64,000 nt of DNA from Mycolicibacterium hippocampi (GCF_010723735.1 NZ_BLLB01000002.1:2728001-2792000), one strand, 5' to 3'; numbered from the stretch's first letter, positions 10,946-20,923 are shown. Program-made: numbers and translations. The notes: generated by a model from the sequence alone, not told the origin.

Positions 10946-12426
10946 GCACGTTGATCAGGCTCGATGCGGCGACGCTGAGCAACAAGATCGCCGCCGGGGA
11001 AGTATCTTCCACCGAGGTGACCCAGGCGTGCCTGGACCAGATCGCCGCCACCGACGGTGAATACCACGCGTTCCTGCACATCGCGGCCGATCAGGCGCTC
11101 GAGACCGCGGCCGCCGTGGACGCCGCGGTCGCCGCCGGTGAGCAGCTGCCGTCCCCGCTGGCGGGTGTCCCGCTGGCACTCAAGGACGTGTTCACCACCA
11201 CCGACATGCCCACGACGTGCGGGTCGAAGATCCTCGAGGGCTGGACATCGCCGTTCGACGCCACCGTGACCACGCGGCTGCGCGCCGCGGGCATCCCGAT
11301 ACTCGGCAAGACCAACATGGACGAGTTCGCGATGGGATCGTCGACCGAGAACTCGGCGTACGGACCCACCCGCAACCCGTGGAACGTCGACCGGGTGCCC
11401 GGCGGGTCGGGCGGTGGCAGCGCCGCCGCGCTGGCCGCTTTCCAGGCACCGCTGGCGATCGGATCCGACACCGGCGGCTCGATCCGGCAACCGGCGGCTC
11501 TCACCGCGACGGTCGGCGTCAAGCCCACCTACGGCACGGTGTCCCGGTACGGGCTGATCGCCTGCGCCTCATCGCTGGATCAAGGTGGTCCGTGCGCACG
11601 AACGGTGCTGGACACGGCGCTGCTGCACGCGGTCATCGCGGGCCATGACCCGTGCGATTCCACGTCGGTGGACGCAGCAGTGCCCGACGTCGTCGGCGCC
11701 GCCCGGGCGGGCGCGACCGGTGACCTCACCGGCGTGCGGGTCGGGGTGATCAGACAACTGCGCAGCGGTGAGGGCTACCAGCCGGGGGTCTCTGCCTCCT
11801 TCGACGCCGCCCTCGAGCAGCTGACCGCGCTCGGCGCGCAGGTCAGCGAGGTCGACTGCCCGCACATCAACTACTCGTTGCCCTCCTACTACCTGATCCT
11901 GCCGTCGGAGGTGTCGTCGAACCTCGCGAAGTTCGACGGGATGCGTTTCGGTCTGCGCAGCGGGGACGACGGCACCCACAGCGCCGAAGAGGTGATGGCG
12001 CTGACCCGCGCCGCCGGCTTCGGTCCCGAGGTCAAGCGCCGGATCATGATCGGTGCGTACGCGTTGTCCGCCGGTTACTACGACGCGTACTACAACCAGG
12101 CCCAGAAGGTGCGCACGCTGATCGCGCGCGATCTCGACGAGGCGTACCGCAACGTGGACGTGCTGGTGTCACCCACCACGCCGACGACCGCGTTCGCACT
12201 GGGCGAGAAGGTCGACGATCCGTTGTCGATGTACCTGTTCGACCTGTGCACATTGCCGCTGAACCTCGCCGGTCACTGCGGAATGTCGGTACCGTCAGGT
12301 CTGTCGGCGGACGACAACCTGCCCGTCGGACTGCAGATCATGGCGCCGGCCCTGGCGGATGATCGGCTCTACCGGGTGGGTGCGGCCTACGAGGCGGCAC
12401 GCGGTCCACTGCCAACTGCGCTGTAA
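10942..12426 (+). CDS. gatA: Asp/Glu-tRNA amidotransferase subunit GatA
   Basis: A 494-residue amidase that releases ammonia from glutamine for conversion of misacylated Glu-tRNA(Gln) (and Asp-tRNA(Asn)). The amidase signature is clear: ALKDVF carries the catalytic lysine, [13 protein letters not shown] carries the cis-serine, and [14 protein letters not shown] carries the nucleophilic serine. Length is normal. It follows gatC by overlap and precedes pfkA by 45 bp. No glutaminyl-tRNA synthetase was found in the window, which fits use of this route. Confidence 0.96.
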   Translation: MSTLIRLDAATLSNKIAAGEVSSTEVTQACLDQIAATDGEYHAFLHIAADQALETAAAVDAAVAAGEQLPSPLAGVPLALKDVFTTTDMPTTCGSKILEGWTSPFDATVTTRLRAAGIPILGKTNMDEFAMGSSTENSAYGPTRNPWNVDRVPGGSGGGSAAALAAFQAPLAIGSDTGGSIRQPAALTATVGVKPTYGTVSRYGLIACASSLDQGGPCARTVLDTALLHAVIAGHDPCDSTSVDAAVPDVVGAARAGATGDLTGVRVGVIRQLRSGEGYQPGVSASFDAALEQLTALGAQVSEVDCPHINYSLPSYYLILPSEVSSNLAKFDGMRFGLRSGDDGTHSAEEVMALTRAAGFGPEVKRRIMIGAYALSAGYYDAYYNQAQKVRTLIARDLDEAYRNVDVLVSPTTPTTAFALGEKVDDPLSMYLFDLCTLPLNLAGHCGMSVPSGLSADDNLPVGLQIMAPALADDRLYRVGAAYEAARGPLPTAL

Positions 12427-12471
12427 CGGGGGAGGATGGTGCCGACCCCGAGGAGCTGGAGGGCTTAGCGA

Positions 12472-13503
12472 ATGCGTATCGGAGTGTTGACCGGTGGAGG
12501 CGACTGCCCCGGTTTGAACGCGGTCATCAGGGCCGTGGTTCGTACGTGCGACGTCCGTTACGGCTCTTCGGTCGTCGGGTTCCTGGACGGGTGGCGCGGC
12601 CTGCTCGAGGATCGCCGCATCCAACTGAAGAACGACGACCGCAACGACCGGCTGCTGACCAAGGGCGGGACCATCCTCGGCACCGCCCGCACCAACCCGG
12701 ACAAGCTTCGCGCGGGGCTGGATCAGATCAAGCAGACGTTGGAGGACAACGGGATCGACGTGCTGATCCCGATCGGTGGGGAGGGCACCCTGACGGCCGC
12801 GCACTGGCTGTCGGAGGAGAACGTCCCCGTGGTGGGTGTGCCGAAGACGATCGACAACGACATCGACTGCACGGACGTGACATTCGGCCACGACACCGCG
12901 CTGCACGTCGCCACCGATGCCATCGACCGTCTGCACAGCACCGCCGAGTCACACCAGCGTGTGATGCTCGTCGAGGTGATGGGCCGTCACGCGGGCTGGA
13001 TCGCGCTGAATTCCGGGCTGGCCTCCGGCGCGCACATGACGCTGATCCCCGAACAGCCGTTCGACGTCGAAGAGGTGTGCCGGCTGGTCAAACAGCGGTT
13101 CATCCGCGGCGATTCACATTTCATCTGTGTGGTGGCCGAGGGCGCGAAACCGGCCGAGGGCTCGATGCAGTTGCTCAAGGGCGGAACCGACGAGTTCGGC
13201 CACGAACGGTTCACCGGGGTGGCACAACAACTCGCCGTCGAAGTCGAGAAGCGGATCAACAGGGAAGTGCGCGTGACGGTGCTCGGCCACGTGCAGCGCG
13301 GCGGCATGCCGACACCCTATGACCGGGTTCTGGCCACCCGCTTCGGCGTCAACGCCGCCGACGCCGCCCATGCCGGCGAGTACGGGATGATGGTCTCGCT
13401 GCGCGGGCAGGACATCGGACGGGTTCCGCTCGCCGACGCCGTCCGTCAGCTCAAGCTGGTGCCGCAGAGCCGTTACGACGACGCGGCCGAGTTCTTCGGC
13501 TGA
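12472..13503 (+). CDS. pfkA: 6-phosphofructokinase
   Basis: A 343-residue glycolytic enzyme phosphorylating fructose 6-phosphate. The nucleotide loop is [14 protein letters not shown], the phosphoryl-donor loop is GGEGT (G105) and the catalytic motif is PKTIDND with D128. G105 (position equivalent to E. coli G104) points to ATP, but K125 replaces the glycine seen in classic ATP-PFK and matches PPi-type enzymes; this mixed pattern is typical of actinobacterial PFKs. Start ATG 12472. The last 31 bp overlap the 3' end of the convergent TetR gene. Confidence 0.94.
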   Translation: MRIGVLTGGGDCPGLNAVIRAVVRTCDVRYGSSVVGFLDGWRGLLEDRRIQLKNDDRNDRLLTKGGTILGTARTNPDKLRAGLDQIKQTLEDNGIDVLIPIGGEGTLTAAHWLSEENVPVVGVPKTIDNDIDCTDVTFGHDTALHVATDAIDRLHSTAESHQRVMLVEVMGRHAGWIALNSGLASGAHMTLIPEQPFDVEEVCRLVKQRFIRGDSHFICVVAEGAKPAEGSMQLLKGGTDEFGHERFTGVAQQLAVEVEKRINREVRVTVLGHVQRGGMPTPYDRVLATRFGVNAADAAHAGEYGMMVSLRGQDIGRVPLADAVRQLKLVPQSRYDDAAEFFG

Positions 13504-14105
13504 GCGGCTACCAGTGTCGGCCACGCCGCGATGGCCGCTTCGGCCACCGCTGACAGTTTGTCGCGGTCCGCACCGTCGCGCGCCTGAAGCGCCATGCCCT
13601 GGTTGACCGCGTTGTAGAACGCGGCCAAGGCCGCCGGGTTCGCGCCGGCCGGGACGTCCCCCTCGGCGATGCCGCGCTCGATCCTGTCGCGGAAATCGTC
13701 TTCGCCGGCGACGCGCCACCCGGCGAGGTGTTCGTGTACCTGCCGGGTGCGGTCGGTGGCCGTCGTGGCTGCGAGCACGATCATGCATCCACGCGGCCGG
13801 CCGGCTTCGGTGAATGCCTGGACCTGATGCCGCAGTACCGCGGCGATCGAGTCGTGTGCGGTGGGCCGGTCGCGTAACGCCGCGGCGACCGCGGCGCCCT
13901 CCGTCGCGTCGTAGTACGCGACAGCCTCGCGGAACAGCTGTTCCTTGCTGCCGAACGCTGCGTACAGGCTCGGCGAGTTGACCCCCATCGCCGAGGTCAG
14001 GTCGCTCATCGACGCACCCTCGTATCCGCGTTGCCAGAACACCTCCATGGCCCGGTGCAGGGCGGTGGTGCGGTCGAAGGCCCGGGGTCTGCCGCGGACG
14101 GCCAT
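13473..14105 (-). CDS. TetR/AcrR-family transcriptional regulator
   Basis: A 210-residue repressor-like protein. The N-terminal HTH is seen as [32 protein letters not shown] (residues from about 28 to 59), followed by a helical ligand domain ending in [11 protein letters not shown] 14105 was chosen since upstream starts would read through the intergenic operator region. It is divergent from an SDR gene and an SMR exporter. A repeated TGTATCGA motif in inverted orientation lies between the two start codons, so it most likely represses itself and that pair. The inducer is unknown. Its 3' end overlaps pfkA by 31 bp, which suggests a recent insertion into the pfkA-gatB interval. Confidence 0.92.
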   Translation of the reverse strand: MAVRGRPRAFDRTTALHRAMEVFWQRGYEGASMSDLTSAMGVNSPSLYAAFGSKEQLFREAVAYYDATEGAAVAAALRDRPTAHDSIAAVLRHQVQAFTEAGRPRGCMIVLAATTATDRTRQVHEHLAGWRVAGEDDFRDRIERGIAEGDVPAGANPAALAAFYNAVNQGMALQARDGADRDKLSAVAEAAIAAWPTLVAAQPKNSAASS

Positions 14106-14117
14106 GCTGCCCCTTTC

Positions 14118-14184
14118 TGTATCGAGCGACACGGAATGTATTGACAATCCTAGCCGCCGGCACAATTATTTAGTGATCGATACA
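14118..14184. promoter_or_regulatory. divergent promoter with candidate TetR operators
   Basis: The 8-mer TGTATCGA at 14118-14125 recurs as its reverse complement TCGATACA at 14177-14184. Reading each outward, the similarity extends: TGTATCGAGCGACAC on the left and TGTATCGATCACTAA on the right. A TTGACA -35-like box lies at 14141-14146 with an AT-rich stretch (14163-14172) where a -10 box would be. The right site overlaps the start region of the SDR transcript and the left site lies 13 bp from the tetR start codon, as expected for autoregulation and repression. Confidence 0.6.
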
Positions 14185-14199
14185 AAAAGGAGGACGAAC

Positions 14200-14940
14200 A
14201 TGGACGAGCTGCTCGGCAAGGTGGCGTTGGTGACGGGCGGGAGCCGGGGGATCGGGGCCGCCATCGCCCTACGCCTGGCGGCCGCGGGTGCGGACGTGGC
14301 GATCACCTTCGCCCGCAGCGACCACGAGGCCCGGGCGGTGGTGGACCAGCTCACGGCGGCGGGCCGGCGCGGGATCGCGATCCAGGCGGACAGTGCCGAC
14401 GCCGACCGGATCGGCGCTGCCGTCGAGCGCACGGTCGACGAACTCGGCGGCCTCGACATCCTCGTCAACAACGCGGGGATCTACCCGTTCGGGGCGATCG
14501 AGGACATCTCGCTCGAGGAGGTGGACCGTGCGCTGGCGGTCAACGTCCGCGCGGTCTACCTCGCCAGCCGCGCTGCGGTCCGGCACCTGCCCGACGGCGG
14601 GCGGATCATCAGCATCGGCAGCAACCTCGCCGAGCGCGTGCCCTTCGCCGGGGTGACGTTGTACGCGATGAGCAAATCCGCGTTGATCGGGTTCACCAAG
14701 GGCTTGGCCCGCGACCTGGGCGCGCGGGGCATCACCGTGAACCTGGTTCAACCGGGCTCCACCGACACCGACATGAATCCCGCCGACGGCCCCACCGCCG
14801 ACGATCAACGCGCGCTCAGCGCGCTGGGGCGCTACGCCGAACCCGGGGACATCGCCGCGGCCGTCGCCTTCCTGGCCGGCGACGCCGGGCGCGTCGTCAC
14901 CGGCGCCGTCCTGACCGCGGACAGCGGCGTCAATGCGTGA
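14200..14940 (+). CDS. short-chain dehydrogenase/reductase (SDR)
   Basis: A 246-residue classical SDR using NAD(P)H. Seen are the cofactor motif VTGGSRGIGAA (about residues 13-23), NNAG (about 91-94), the catalytic serine in ISIGSN and the YAMSK motif carrying Tyr and Lys. The C-terminus ends with GAVLTADSGVNA as in FabG-like proteins. ATG 14200 is preceded at 6 bp by a near-perfect AAAGGAGG ribosome binding site (14186-14193), unusually strong for this window. It is probably controlled by the divergent TetR protein. The substrate is unknown. Confidence 0.92.
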   Translation: MDELLGKVALVTGGSRGIGAAIALRLAAAGADVAITFARSDHEARAVVDQLTAAGRRGIAIQADSADADRIGAAVERTVDELGGLDILVNNAGIYPFGAIEDISLEEVDRALAVNVRAVYLASRAAVRHLPDGGRIISIGSNLAERVPFAGVTLYAMSKSALIGFTKGLARDLGARGITVNLVQPGSTDTDMNPADGPTADDQRALSALGRYAEPGDIAAAVAFLAGDAGRVVTGAVLTADSGVNA

Positions 14941-14946
14941 CACCTG

Positions 14947-15264
14947 ATGGCGTGGCTGTTGCTGGTCGTCGCCGGTCTGCTCGAGGTGTTCTGGGCGACC
15001 GCTCTCAAGCAGGCCGAAGGCTTCACCCGGCTCTGGCCGACGGTATTCGGGTTGACCGGTGCGATGGTCAGCCTGCTGCTGCTGGGGGTGGCACTGCGGT
15101 CGCTGCCGGCAGGGACCGGGTACGCCGCGTGGGTGGGCATCGGCACGGTCGGCGTCGTGCTCGTCGGCGCAGCGGCTTTCGGTGAGTCACTCACAGTCGG
15201 CCGTGCGGTGTTCCTGGTCATGATCGTCGCCGGCATCGTCGGTCTGAGACTCGTCGAGGGCTGA
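14947..15264 (+). CDS. small multidrug resistance (SMR) family exporter
   Basis: A 105-residue four-helix membrane protein. The conserved membrane glutamate is E13 in LLEVFWATALKQ, and the helix-3 packing motif reads AWVGIGTVGVVLVGAAAFGE. The overall pattern is closer to the SugE/Gdx (guanidinium exporter) branch than to EmrE, but the branch cannot be fixed by eye. It starts 6 bp after the SDR stop, so they form an operon under the TetR regulator. No guanidine riboswitch is visible upstream. SMR proteins act as homodimers or pairs; only one subunit is encoded here. Confidence 0.9.
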   Translation: MAWLLLVVAGLLEVFWATALKQAEGFTRLWPTVFGLTGAMVSLLLLGVALRSLPAGTGYAAWVGIGTVGVVLVGAAAFGESLTVGRAVFLVMIVAGIVGLRLVEG

Positions 15265-15275
15265 GGACTCACCCG

Positions 15276-16706
15276 TCAGGGGGTGTACTGCAGGTAGGTC
15301 GCCATGCCCGCCTCGAGGTGATACTCGTTGTGGCAGTGGGTGATCCACTTGCCCGGGTTGTCGGTGTCGAAGTCTGCCACCACGGTCGCCAGCGGCGGCA
15401 CCAACACCGTGTCCTTGCGGGCGTGTGGTCCGTTCGACCCCTGCACCTGGAACGTGTGCCCGTGCAGATGCATCGGGTGAAACATCATGGAGTCGTTGAT
15501 GTAGCGGATCCTGGTCCGCTGGGCGGGGCGGACCGGCAGGCCGGGCGCTTCGGGGTCGTAGACCTGGTCGTTGATGACCCAGGTGTACGGGGTGATCGGG
15601 CCTCCCAACCGCAGGTCCAGCGTCTGGGTCGGCAGTGCTTCCGGCAGGGTGTCGGCCTCGGTGGCACGCAGCGTCGCGGTGTCCAGCGGCTCCTGCTGCG
15701 CCAGTTGTGCGGCGAACCGGCCGACTGCTCCCTGGTCACCGGAAATCGGGGCGCCGGCCACCCGGAGGTTCAGCTGGGCCCACCCGTCCTTGCCGTAGGG
15801 GGCCGCGACCACCGGCACCGACGAGTCGCCGAGAGTGAGGATCGCGTCCGCCCGCTCGCCCATCCCCAGCAGCACAGAATCGGTCTGTTGGGGCAGCACC
15901 GGATAGCCGTCGGTGTGGGTGACCGTCATCGGAATGCCCGGGACGCCGACCCGGAACGCGGTATCGCCGCCGGCGTTGATGATCCGGAGCCTGATCCGGC
16001 GGCGCGGCGGGTACTCGACGACCCGAGGGTCGTCGGGCACCCGGCCGTTGATCAGGTAGTACGGGTAGACGACGTCGCCGCCGTCGCGGCCCAGCGGCAT
16101 CGTGGTGCTCACCCCGGGCCCGCCCGGTTCCATCGGTGCCATCCCGGTCCGGCGGAGATTGTCGAACACCGCATCGGGATCGGTGCCGGTGCCGTCGAGC
16201 CAGTCGTCGAGGACCAGGGTCAGCTCGTCGTCGTAGTCGGCGCCGTCCGCGGGATCCTCGACGATCACCGGGGCGTACAGCCCGCGGTCGAGCTGCGACC
16301 CGAAGTGCGGATGCGCCCAGTAGGTGCCGCTGTCCGGCACCACGAAGTCGTAACGGAACGTCGAACCAGGGGCGACGGGCTGCTGGGTGAGCACGGGTAC
16401 GCCGTCCATGTCGTTGGGGATGGCCAGACCGTGCCAATGAATGGTTGAGGGCTCCGGCAGCTCGTTGGCCAGCGTGATCTGCAGGGTCTGGCCGCGTGCC
16501 AGGCGGATCTCATCAGCGGGCACCCGCCCGTTCCAGGCCCAGGTCGAGACGACGACGCCCGCTCCGAGGTCGATATCGGTGACAGTGGCGGTCATCGTGG
16601 CGTCCGCACCGGGTCGGGGAGGGCGGGCACAGCCGCCCAGCAGCGTGCCGCCGGCCAGGGCTCCGATCGTGCCCGCGCGAAGGAACGTGCGCCGATCCAT
16701 CGGCAT
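15276..16706 (-). CDS. exported multicopper oxidase
   Basis: A 476-residue three-cupredoxin-domain oxidase. The N-terminus has a Tat motif (DRRTFLRAG) and a lipobox-like LGGC, so it is probably a Tat-exported lipoprotein. Copper sites: IHWHG and YWAHPH in domain 1, HPMHLHGH and [12 protein letters not shown] in domain 3, covering T1, T2 and T3 ligands. These resemble the mycobacterial oxidase MmcO that converts Cu(I) to Cu(II). I used ATG 16706 (MPMDRR); the longer opening begins with TTG at 16718, and ATG 16700 is also possible. It diverges from gatB with about 32 bp between starts. No RicR-type copper box could be recognised there. Confidence 0.9.
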   Translation of the reverse strand: MPMDRRTFLRAGTIGALAGGTLLGGCARPPRPGADATMTATVTDIDLGAGVVVSTWAWNGRVPADEIRLARGQTLQITLANELPEPSTIHWHGLAIPNDMDGVPVLTQQPVAPGSTFRYDFVVPDSGTYWAHPHFGSQLDRGLYAPVIVEDPADGADYDDELTLVLDDWLDGTGTDPDAVFDNLRRTGMAPMEPGGPGVSTTMPLGRDGGDVVYPYYLINGRVPDDPRVVEYPPRRRIRLRIINAGGDTAFRVGVPGIPMTVTHTDGYPVLPQQTDSVLLGMGERADAILTLGDSSVPVVAAPYGKDGWAQLNLRVAGAPISGDQGAVGRFAAQLAQQEPLDTATLRATEADTLPEALPTQTLDLRLGGPITPYTWVINDQVYDPEAPGLPVRPAQRTRIRYINDSMMFHPMHLHGHTFQVQGSNGPHARKDTVLVPPLATVVADFDTDNPGKWITHCHNEYHLEAGMATYLQYTP

Positions 16707-16738
16707 CGGACAATTCAAGCACGAATAGGATTCCGTAC

Positions 16739-18244
16739 ATGAGTGTTGCGGCGAGTGCAGACCTGCTGGATTACGACCAGGTCATCGCCGAGTACGAGCC
16801 CGTGCTCGGCCTGGAGGTCCATGTCGAACTCTCGACGAGGACCAAGATGTTCTGCGGCTGTGCCAACAGTTTCGGAAATCAACCCAACACCCAGGTGTGT
16901 CCGGTGTGTCTGGGCCTGCCCGGGTCGCTTCCGGTGCTCAACCAGGTGGCCGTCGAGTCGGCGATCCGCATCGGCCTGGCGCTGAACTGCGAGATCGTGC
17001 CGTGGTGCCGGTTCGCCAGGAAGAACTACTTCTACCCGGACATGCCGAAGAACTACCAGATCTCGCAGTACGACGAGCCCATCGCGATCAACGGTCATCT
17101 CGAGGTACCGCTCGACGACGGCACCACCTGGCGGGTGGAGATCGAACGGGCCCACATGGAGGAGGACACCGGCAAGCTCACGCACCTGGGCAGCGAGACC
17201 GGGCGGATCGCCGGGGCCACCACCTCGCTGATCGACTACAACCGTTCGGGTGTTCCGCTGATCGAGATCGTCACCCGCCCGATCGAGGGCGCGGGTGACC
17301 GGGCTCCCGAGATCGCGCGTGCGTACGTGACGGCCCTTCGAGACCTGCTGCGTGCCCTTGGCGTCTCCGATGTCCGGATGGACCAGGGATCGATGCGCTG
17401 CGACTCGAACGTCTCGCTCAAGCCGAGAGGCCAGGCGGAGTTCGGCACCCGCACCGAGACGAAGAACGTCAACTCGCTCAAGAGCGTGGAAGTGGCAGTC
17501 CGCTACGAGATGCGCAGGCAGGCAGCAGTTCTGAAGTCCGGCGGATCGATTGTCCAGGAAACCCGCCATTTTCACGAGGACGGCTACACCTCGCCGGGGC
17601 GCAGCAAGGAGACCGCGCAGGACTACCGGTACTTCCCCGAGCCCGACCTGGAACCGGTGGCCCCGAGTGCCGAGTACGTCGATCAACTGCGCCAGACCAT
17701 CCCCGAGCTTCCGTGGTTGACCCGCAAGCGGATTCAGCAGGAATGGGGTATCTCCGACGAGGTGATGCGCGACCTGGTCAACATCGGCGCCATCGACCTG
17801 ATCGCCGCGACCGTCGAACACGGCGCCTCCAGCGACGCCGCGAAGGCCTGGTGGGGAAACTTCCTGGTGCAGAAGGCCAACGAGATCGGCGTCGAGCTCG
17901 AAGCCCTGGCCATCACCCCGGCGCAGGTCGCCGCGGTGGTCAAGCTCGTCGACGACGGCAAGTTGTCCAACAAGCTGGCCCGGCAGGTGGTCGAAGGGGT
18001 GCTGGCCGGCGAGGGTGAACCCGAGCAGGTGATGGCCGACCGTGGGTTGGCCGTGGTGCGCGACGACTCACTGATCCAGGCCGCCATCGATGAAGCTCTC
18101 GAGGCTCACCCCGACATCGCCGAGAAGATCCGCGGCGGCAAGGTGCAGGCCGCCGGCGCCATCGTCGGCGCGGTGATGAAAGCCACCAAGGGACAGGCCG
18201 ACGCCGCGCGGGTACGCGAGCTGGTCATGGCTGCCTGCAGCTGA
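16739..18244 (+). CDS. gatB: Asp/Glu-tRNA amidotransferase subunit GatB
   Basis: A 501-residue subunit that binds the misacylated tRNA and amidates it with ammonia from GatA. The N-terminal signature [15 protein letters not shown], the zinc-site region FCGCANSF and CPVCLGLPG, the kinase motif region [14 protein letters not shown] and a C-terminal YqeY-like tail (from about residue 400) are all present. Start is ATG 16739. It is separated from gatCA by pfkA, the TetR/SDR/SMR module and the multicopper oxidase; in M. tuberculosis gatB directly follows pfkA, so about 3.2 kb has been inserted here or lost there. Confidence 0.96.
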   Translation: MSVAASADLLDYDQVIAEYEPVLGLEVHVELSTRTKMFCGCANSFGNQPNTQVCPVCLGLPGSLPVLNQVAVESAIRIGLALNCEIVPWCRFARKNYFYPDMPKNYQISQYDEPIAINGHLEVPLDDGTTWRVEIERAHMEEDTGKLTHLGSETGRIAGATTSLIDYNRSGVPLIEIVTRPIEGAGDRAPEIARAYVTALRDLLRALGVSDVRMDQGSMRCDSNVSLKPRGQAEFGTRTETKNVNSLKSVEVAVRYEMRRQAAVLKSGGSIVQETRHFHEDGYTSPGRSKETAQDYRYFPEPDLEPVAPSAEYVDQLRQTIPELPWLTRKRIQQEWGISDEVMRDLVNIGAIDLIAATVEHGASSDAAKAWWGNFLVQKANEIGVELEALAITPAQVAAVVKLVDDGKLSNKLARQVVEGVLAGEGEPEQVMADRGLAVVRDDSLIQAAIDEALEAHPDIAEKIRGGKVQAAGAIVGAVMKATKGQADAARVRELVMAACS

Positions 18245-18283
18245 CATGACCATCAACGCGCTGGTGCGGGGGGCGTCGAGCCG

Positions 18284-19651
18284 ATGAAGCGACCCCAGGA
18301 TCTGGTGTTCCGGCTGCTGGCGCACCCGCTTCGGCTGCTGTCGCTGCGGTCGATCGTCATCCTCGCTCAGCTGGGCGTGATCATCCTTGTGCTCACGCTG
18401 GGAGTCTGGGTGTGGGTCGGCGTCACCAACGACCAGTACGACCAGCTGGACCGGCGACTGGACTCACTGTCGAGCTTCGGTGACGTCAACACCCTGCTGC
18501 GCAGCGCGCAGGACGGGATCGGGCCAGAGCCGACCGAGGGCGGCCTGGTGCGCACCGCCCGCATCGGCGACGCCACGGTCTCGATCCCCGCCGACGTGGT
18601 GCTGCCCGAACTTCCCAGCGGATACTCCGACACCACGATCCAAGGTGTCGAGTACCGGGTCCGCACGATCACCACCGGCACGGCCTCGATCGCGCTGGGA
18701 GCTCCGCTGGCCGAGACGCAGGCCCGCATCGACTCGCTGCACTGGCGGGTGTTCTGGATCTGCTTCGGGGTGATCGTCGCCACCCTGCTCGTCGGCTGGG
18801 TGATCGCGCTGATCATGGTCAACCCCTTCCGGCTGCTCGCTCAACAGGCCAGGGCGATCAACGCGCAGTCCAATCCGGACGAAGTGCAGGTGCGGGGTGT
18901 GTGGGAAGCGGTGGAGATCTCCGAGGCGGTGGAAGGCATGCTCGCCCGGATCGGAGACGAGCAGCAGCGCACCCGGGCGGCGCTGGAGTCGGCACGCGAT
19001 TTCGCCTCCGTCGCCTCTCATGAACTGCGCACACCGCTGACAGCGATGCGCACCAACCTCGAGGTGCTGCTGACCCTCGACATGGGCGTCGAGCAGCGCA
19101 AGGAGGTGATCAGTGACGTGATGCGCACCCAGACCCGGATCGAGGCGACGCTGAGCGCGTTGGAGCGGCTCGCGCAGGGGGAGTTGACCACGGTGGACGA
19201 CTTCGTTCCCGTCGACGTCGCCGAACTGCTGGACCGCGCAGCCCACGACGCGATGCACAACTATCCCGGGCTCGACGTGTCGCTGGCGTCCTCGACGACG
19301 GTGCTGATGCTCGGGATGCCGGCGGGATTACGACTGGTCATCGACAACGCCATAGCCAATGCCGTGAAGCACGGCGGCGCGACCCAGGTCCGGTTGAGTG
19401 TCGTGAGTTCGTCCGCCGGCGTGGAGATCGCCGTCGACGACAACGGATCGGGCGTGCCCTCCGAGGAGCGGGCCGAGGTCTTTCAGCGCTTCCACCGCGG
19501 AAGCACCGCCTCGCGCTCGGGTTCCGGTCTGGGGCTGGCGCTGGTCGCCCAGCAGGCCGAGATACACGGGGGCACTGCCGCGCTGGAAGTCAGCCCGATG
19601 GGCGGGACACGGCTGATCCTGCGTCTGCAGGGTTCGGGACCCCCCCACTGA
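18284..19651 (+). CDS. sensor histidine kinase, orphan (PrrB-like)
   Basis: A 455-residue membrane histidine kinase. Two membrane segments (about residues 22-47 and 155-180) flank an extracytoplasmic domain of about 105 residues. A HAMP-like linker leads to the H-box ASVASHELRTPLTAMRTNLE with H246, then the N-box VIDNAIANAVKHGG, G1 VDDNGSGVP and G2 GSGLGLALVAQQAEIHGG. The H-box region resembles PrrB. No response regulator gene lies beside it; its neighbours are gatB and the lipoprotein gene lppZ. It therefore must pair with a regulator elsewhere. It starts 39 bp after gatB and may be cotranscribed. Confidence 0.92.
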   Translation: MKRPQDLVFRLLAHPLRLLSLRSIVILAQLGVIILVLTLGVWVWVGVTNDQYDQLDRRLDSLSSFGDVNTLLRSAQDGIGPEPTEGGLVRTARIGDATVSIPADVVLPELPSGYSDTTIQGVEYRVRTITTGTASIALGAPLAETQARIDSLHWRVFWICFGVIVATLLVGWVIALIMVNPFRLLAQQARAINAQSNPDEVQVRGVWEAVEISEAVEGMLARIGDEQQRTRAALESARDFASVASHELRTPLTAMRTNLEVLLTLDMGVEQRKEVISDVMRTQTRIEATLSALERLAQGELTTVDDFVPVDVAELLDRAAHDAMHNYPGLDVSLASSTTVLMLGMPAGLRLVIDNAIANAVKHGGATQVRLSVVSSSAGVEIAVDDNGSGVPSEERAEVFQRFHRGSTASRSGSGLGLALVAQQAEIHGGTAALEVSPMGGTRLILRLQGSGPPH

Positions 19652-19666
19652 CCGCCGGCCGGTCGA

Positions 19667-20788
19667 TCAGGTCTTCTCCTCGTTGGCGCGCGGGAAGCCG
19701 CCACCCTGCGGGAAGAGCGGGAACACGACGTCGTCGAGGTTCATCGCGTCGCCGGCGGTCTTGTTGACGGTGGCGCCCCAGATATTGCCGTCCGGTGACA
19801 CCTGCAGCGCCCACGCGTGACCGTGTCGATCCTGGCGGACCACCTCGGGCTCGCCGGTCACCGCACCGGTGTCCGGGGCCAACTGCACGGCGACCGTCTG
19901 CTTGGTCTCGACGAGGTTGACCAGCACCGTGCCGTCCAGTGCTGCGCAGCCGGCCACGCCGGGACGGTCCGGCCAGGTCCACACCGTCGACACCGTCGAG
20001 TCCTTGGTGATGCGCTGCAACCGGTCCGCCGTCGGCGTCCGATCGGTGACGTAGAGGGACCCGTCGGCCGGGTCGGTGCACGTGCCGCCTGCCGGGCCGA
20101 GGCCGGACATCGCCGTCGTGGTCGGGGCCTGGTCCACGGTGGTGGGCTGCTCGATGCGAAGCAGTTTGCCCGCCATCGAACCCGGATCCGACGCCTGGGC
20201 CGGATCGCCGGCGTCTCCGGTCTGCACCATCAACGTCGTCGGGCTGCTGAACAGCAGCGAGCCCCTGTTGCCGGTGGCACCTTTGGGGATGCCGGTCAGG
20301 ATCGGCTTGGGGACATCGCCGTCTGCGATCCGGATGACGCGGTTGTCGGTGGGGGTGCTGATGTAGGCGTACATCAGCCGGTCCTGGGAGTACGTCGGGG
20401 ACAACACGATGTCCATCAGGCCGCCGTCGCCGCTGGGATCGACGGGGATCACCGTCTCGACCTCCGGTTCGGCGCGCACAGACACCTTCTTGACAGCTCC
20501 GGTGCTGCGCTCGGCCACCAGCGCGGACTGGCTGTCCGGCAGCATGATCAGGCCGCTGGTGCTCTCCAGGCAGCCCTGCATCACCCCGGGTGCGGGGCAT
20601 TCCTTGGGGAAGGGTTTGGCGGGCAGCGGCGGCGGCGGGGGTGGCGTCGACGTCGGTCCCGGCGCGAGCTGCGGAGGGGTGGTGAACGGCTGGGACTGCG
20701 CCGAGTCGAATCTGGCGCAGCCGGACCCGACGAGCAACGCCGTGGACAACAGGACGACGATTGCCCCCGGCGGCCGACGCTGACTCAT
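19667..20788 (-). CDS. lppZ: lipoprotein LppZ, beta-propeller (glucose/sorbosone dehydrogenase-like)
   Basis: A 373-residue exported lipoprotein. The signal peptide MSQRRPPGAIVVLLS leads to GSGC (C24), then a Pro-rich linker with runs of P around residue 45. The remainder has the repeated blade pattern of Sorbosone/glucose dehydrogenase-like propellers, such as DGGLMDIVLSPTY and GNRGSLLFSSPTTLMVQTGD. Length equals the M. tuberculosis protein as I recall it. ATG 20788 is used; upstream codons to 21304 are antisense to the next gene. Substrate unknown; it is often cited as immunogenic. Confidence 0.88.
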   Translation of the reverse strand: MSQRRPPGAIVVLLSTALLVGSGCARFDSAQSQPFTTPPQLAPGPTSTPPPPPPLPAKPFPKECPAPGVMQGCLESTSGLIMLPDSQSALVAERSTGAVKKVSVRAEPEVETVIPVDPSGDGGLMDIVLSPTYSQDRLMYAYISTPTDNRVIRIADGDVPKPILTGIPKGATGNRGSLLFSSPTTLMVQTGDAGDPAQASDPGSMAGKLLRIEQPTTVDQAPTTTAMSGLGPAGGTCTDPADGSLYVTDRTPTADRLQRITKDSTVSTVWTWPDRPGVAGCAALDGTVLVNLVETKQTVAVQLAPDTGAVTGEPEVVRQDRHGHAWALQVSPDGNIWGATVNKTAGDAMNLDDVVFPLFPQGGGFPRANEEKT

Positions 20789-20885
20789 GCCCGCCAGGTT
20801 ACGGATCGTCGGGCGGTGCGCGCCACGCGCGCCCGCCTGGCACCTGCGCGAGCCAGCACAAACAGGCCCAACGCGCCGCGCCAAT

Positions 20886-20916
20886 TCCCGATTCGGGAGT
20901 GACTTGCACTTACCCT
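20886..20916 (+). promoter_or_regulatory. palindrome and leaderless-type -10 box before the DoxX gene
   Basis: A 13-bp palindrome with arms TCCCGA and TCGGGA (20886-20898) lies upstream of a TACCCT -10-like box (20911-20916). Transcription starting about 7 bp later would begin at the GTG start codon at 20924, giving a leaderless mRNA. The palindrome lies in the shared region with divergent lppZ and could bind a regulator. Confidence 0.35.
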
Positions 20917-20923
20917 GGCAGGC

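Noticed and set aside
14941..14946. Guanidine riboswitch before the SMR gene
   Set aside because: Only 6 bp separate it from the SDR gene, and no riboswitch fold fits upstream of the SDR start.
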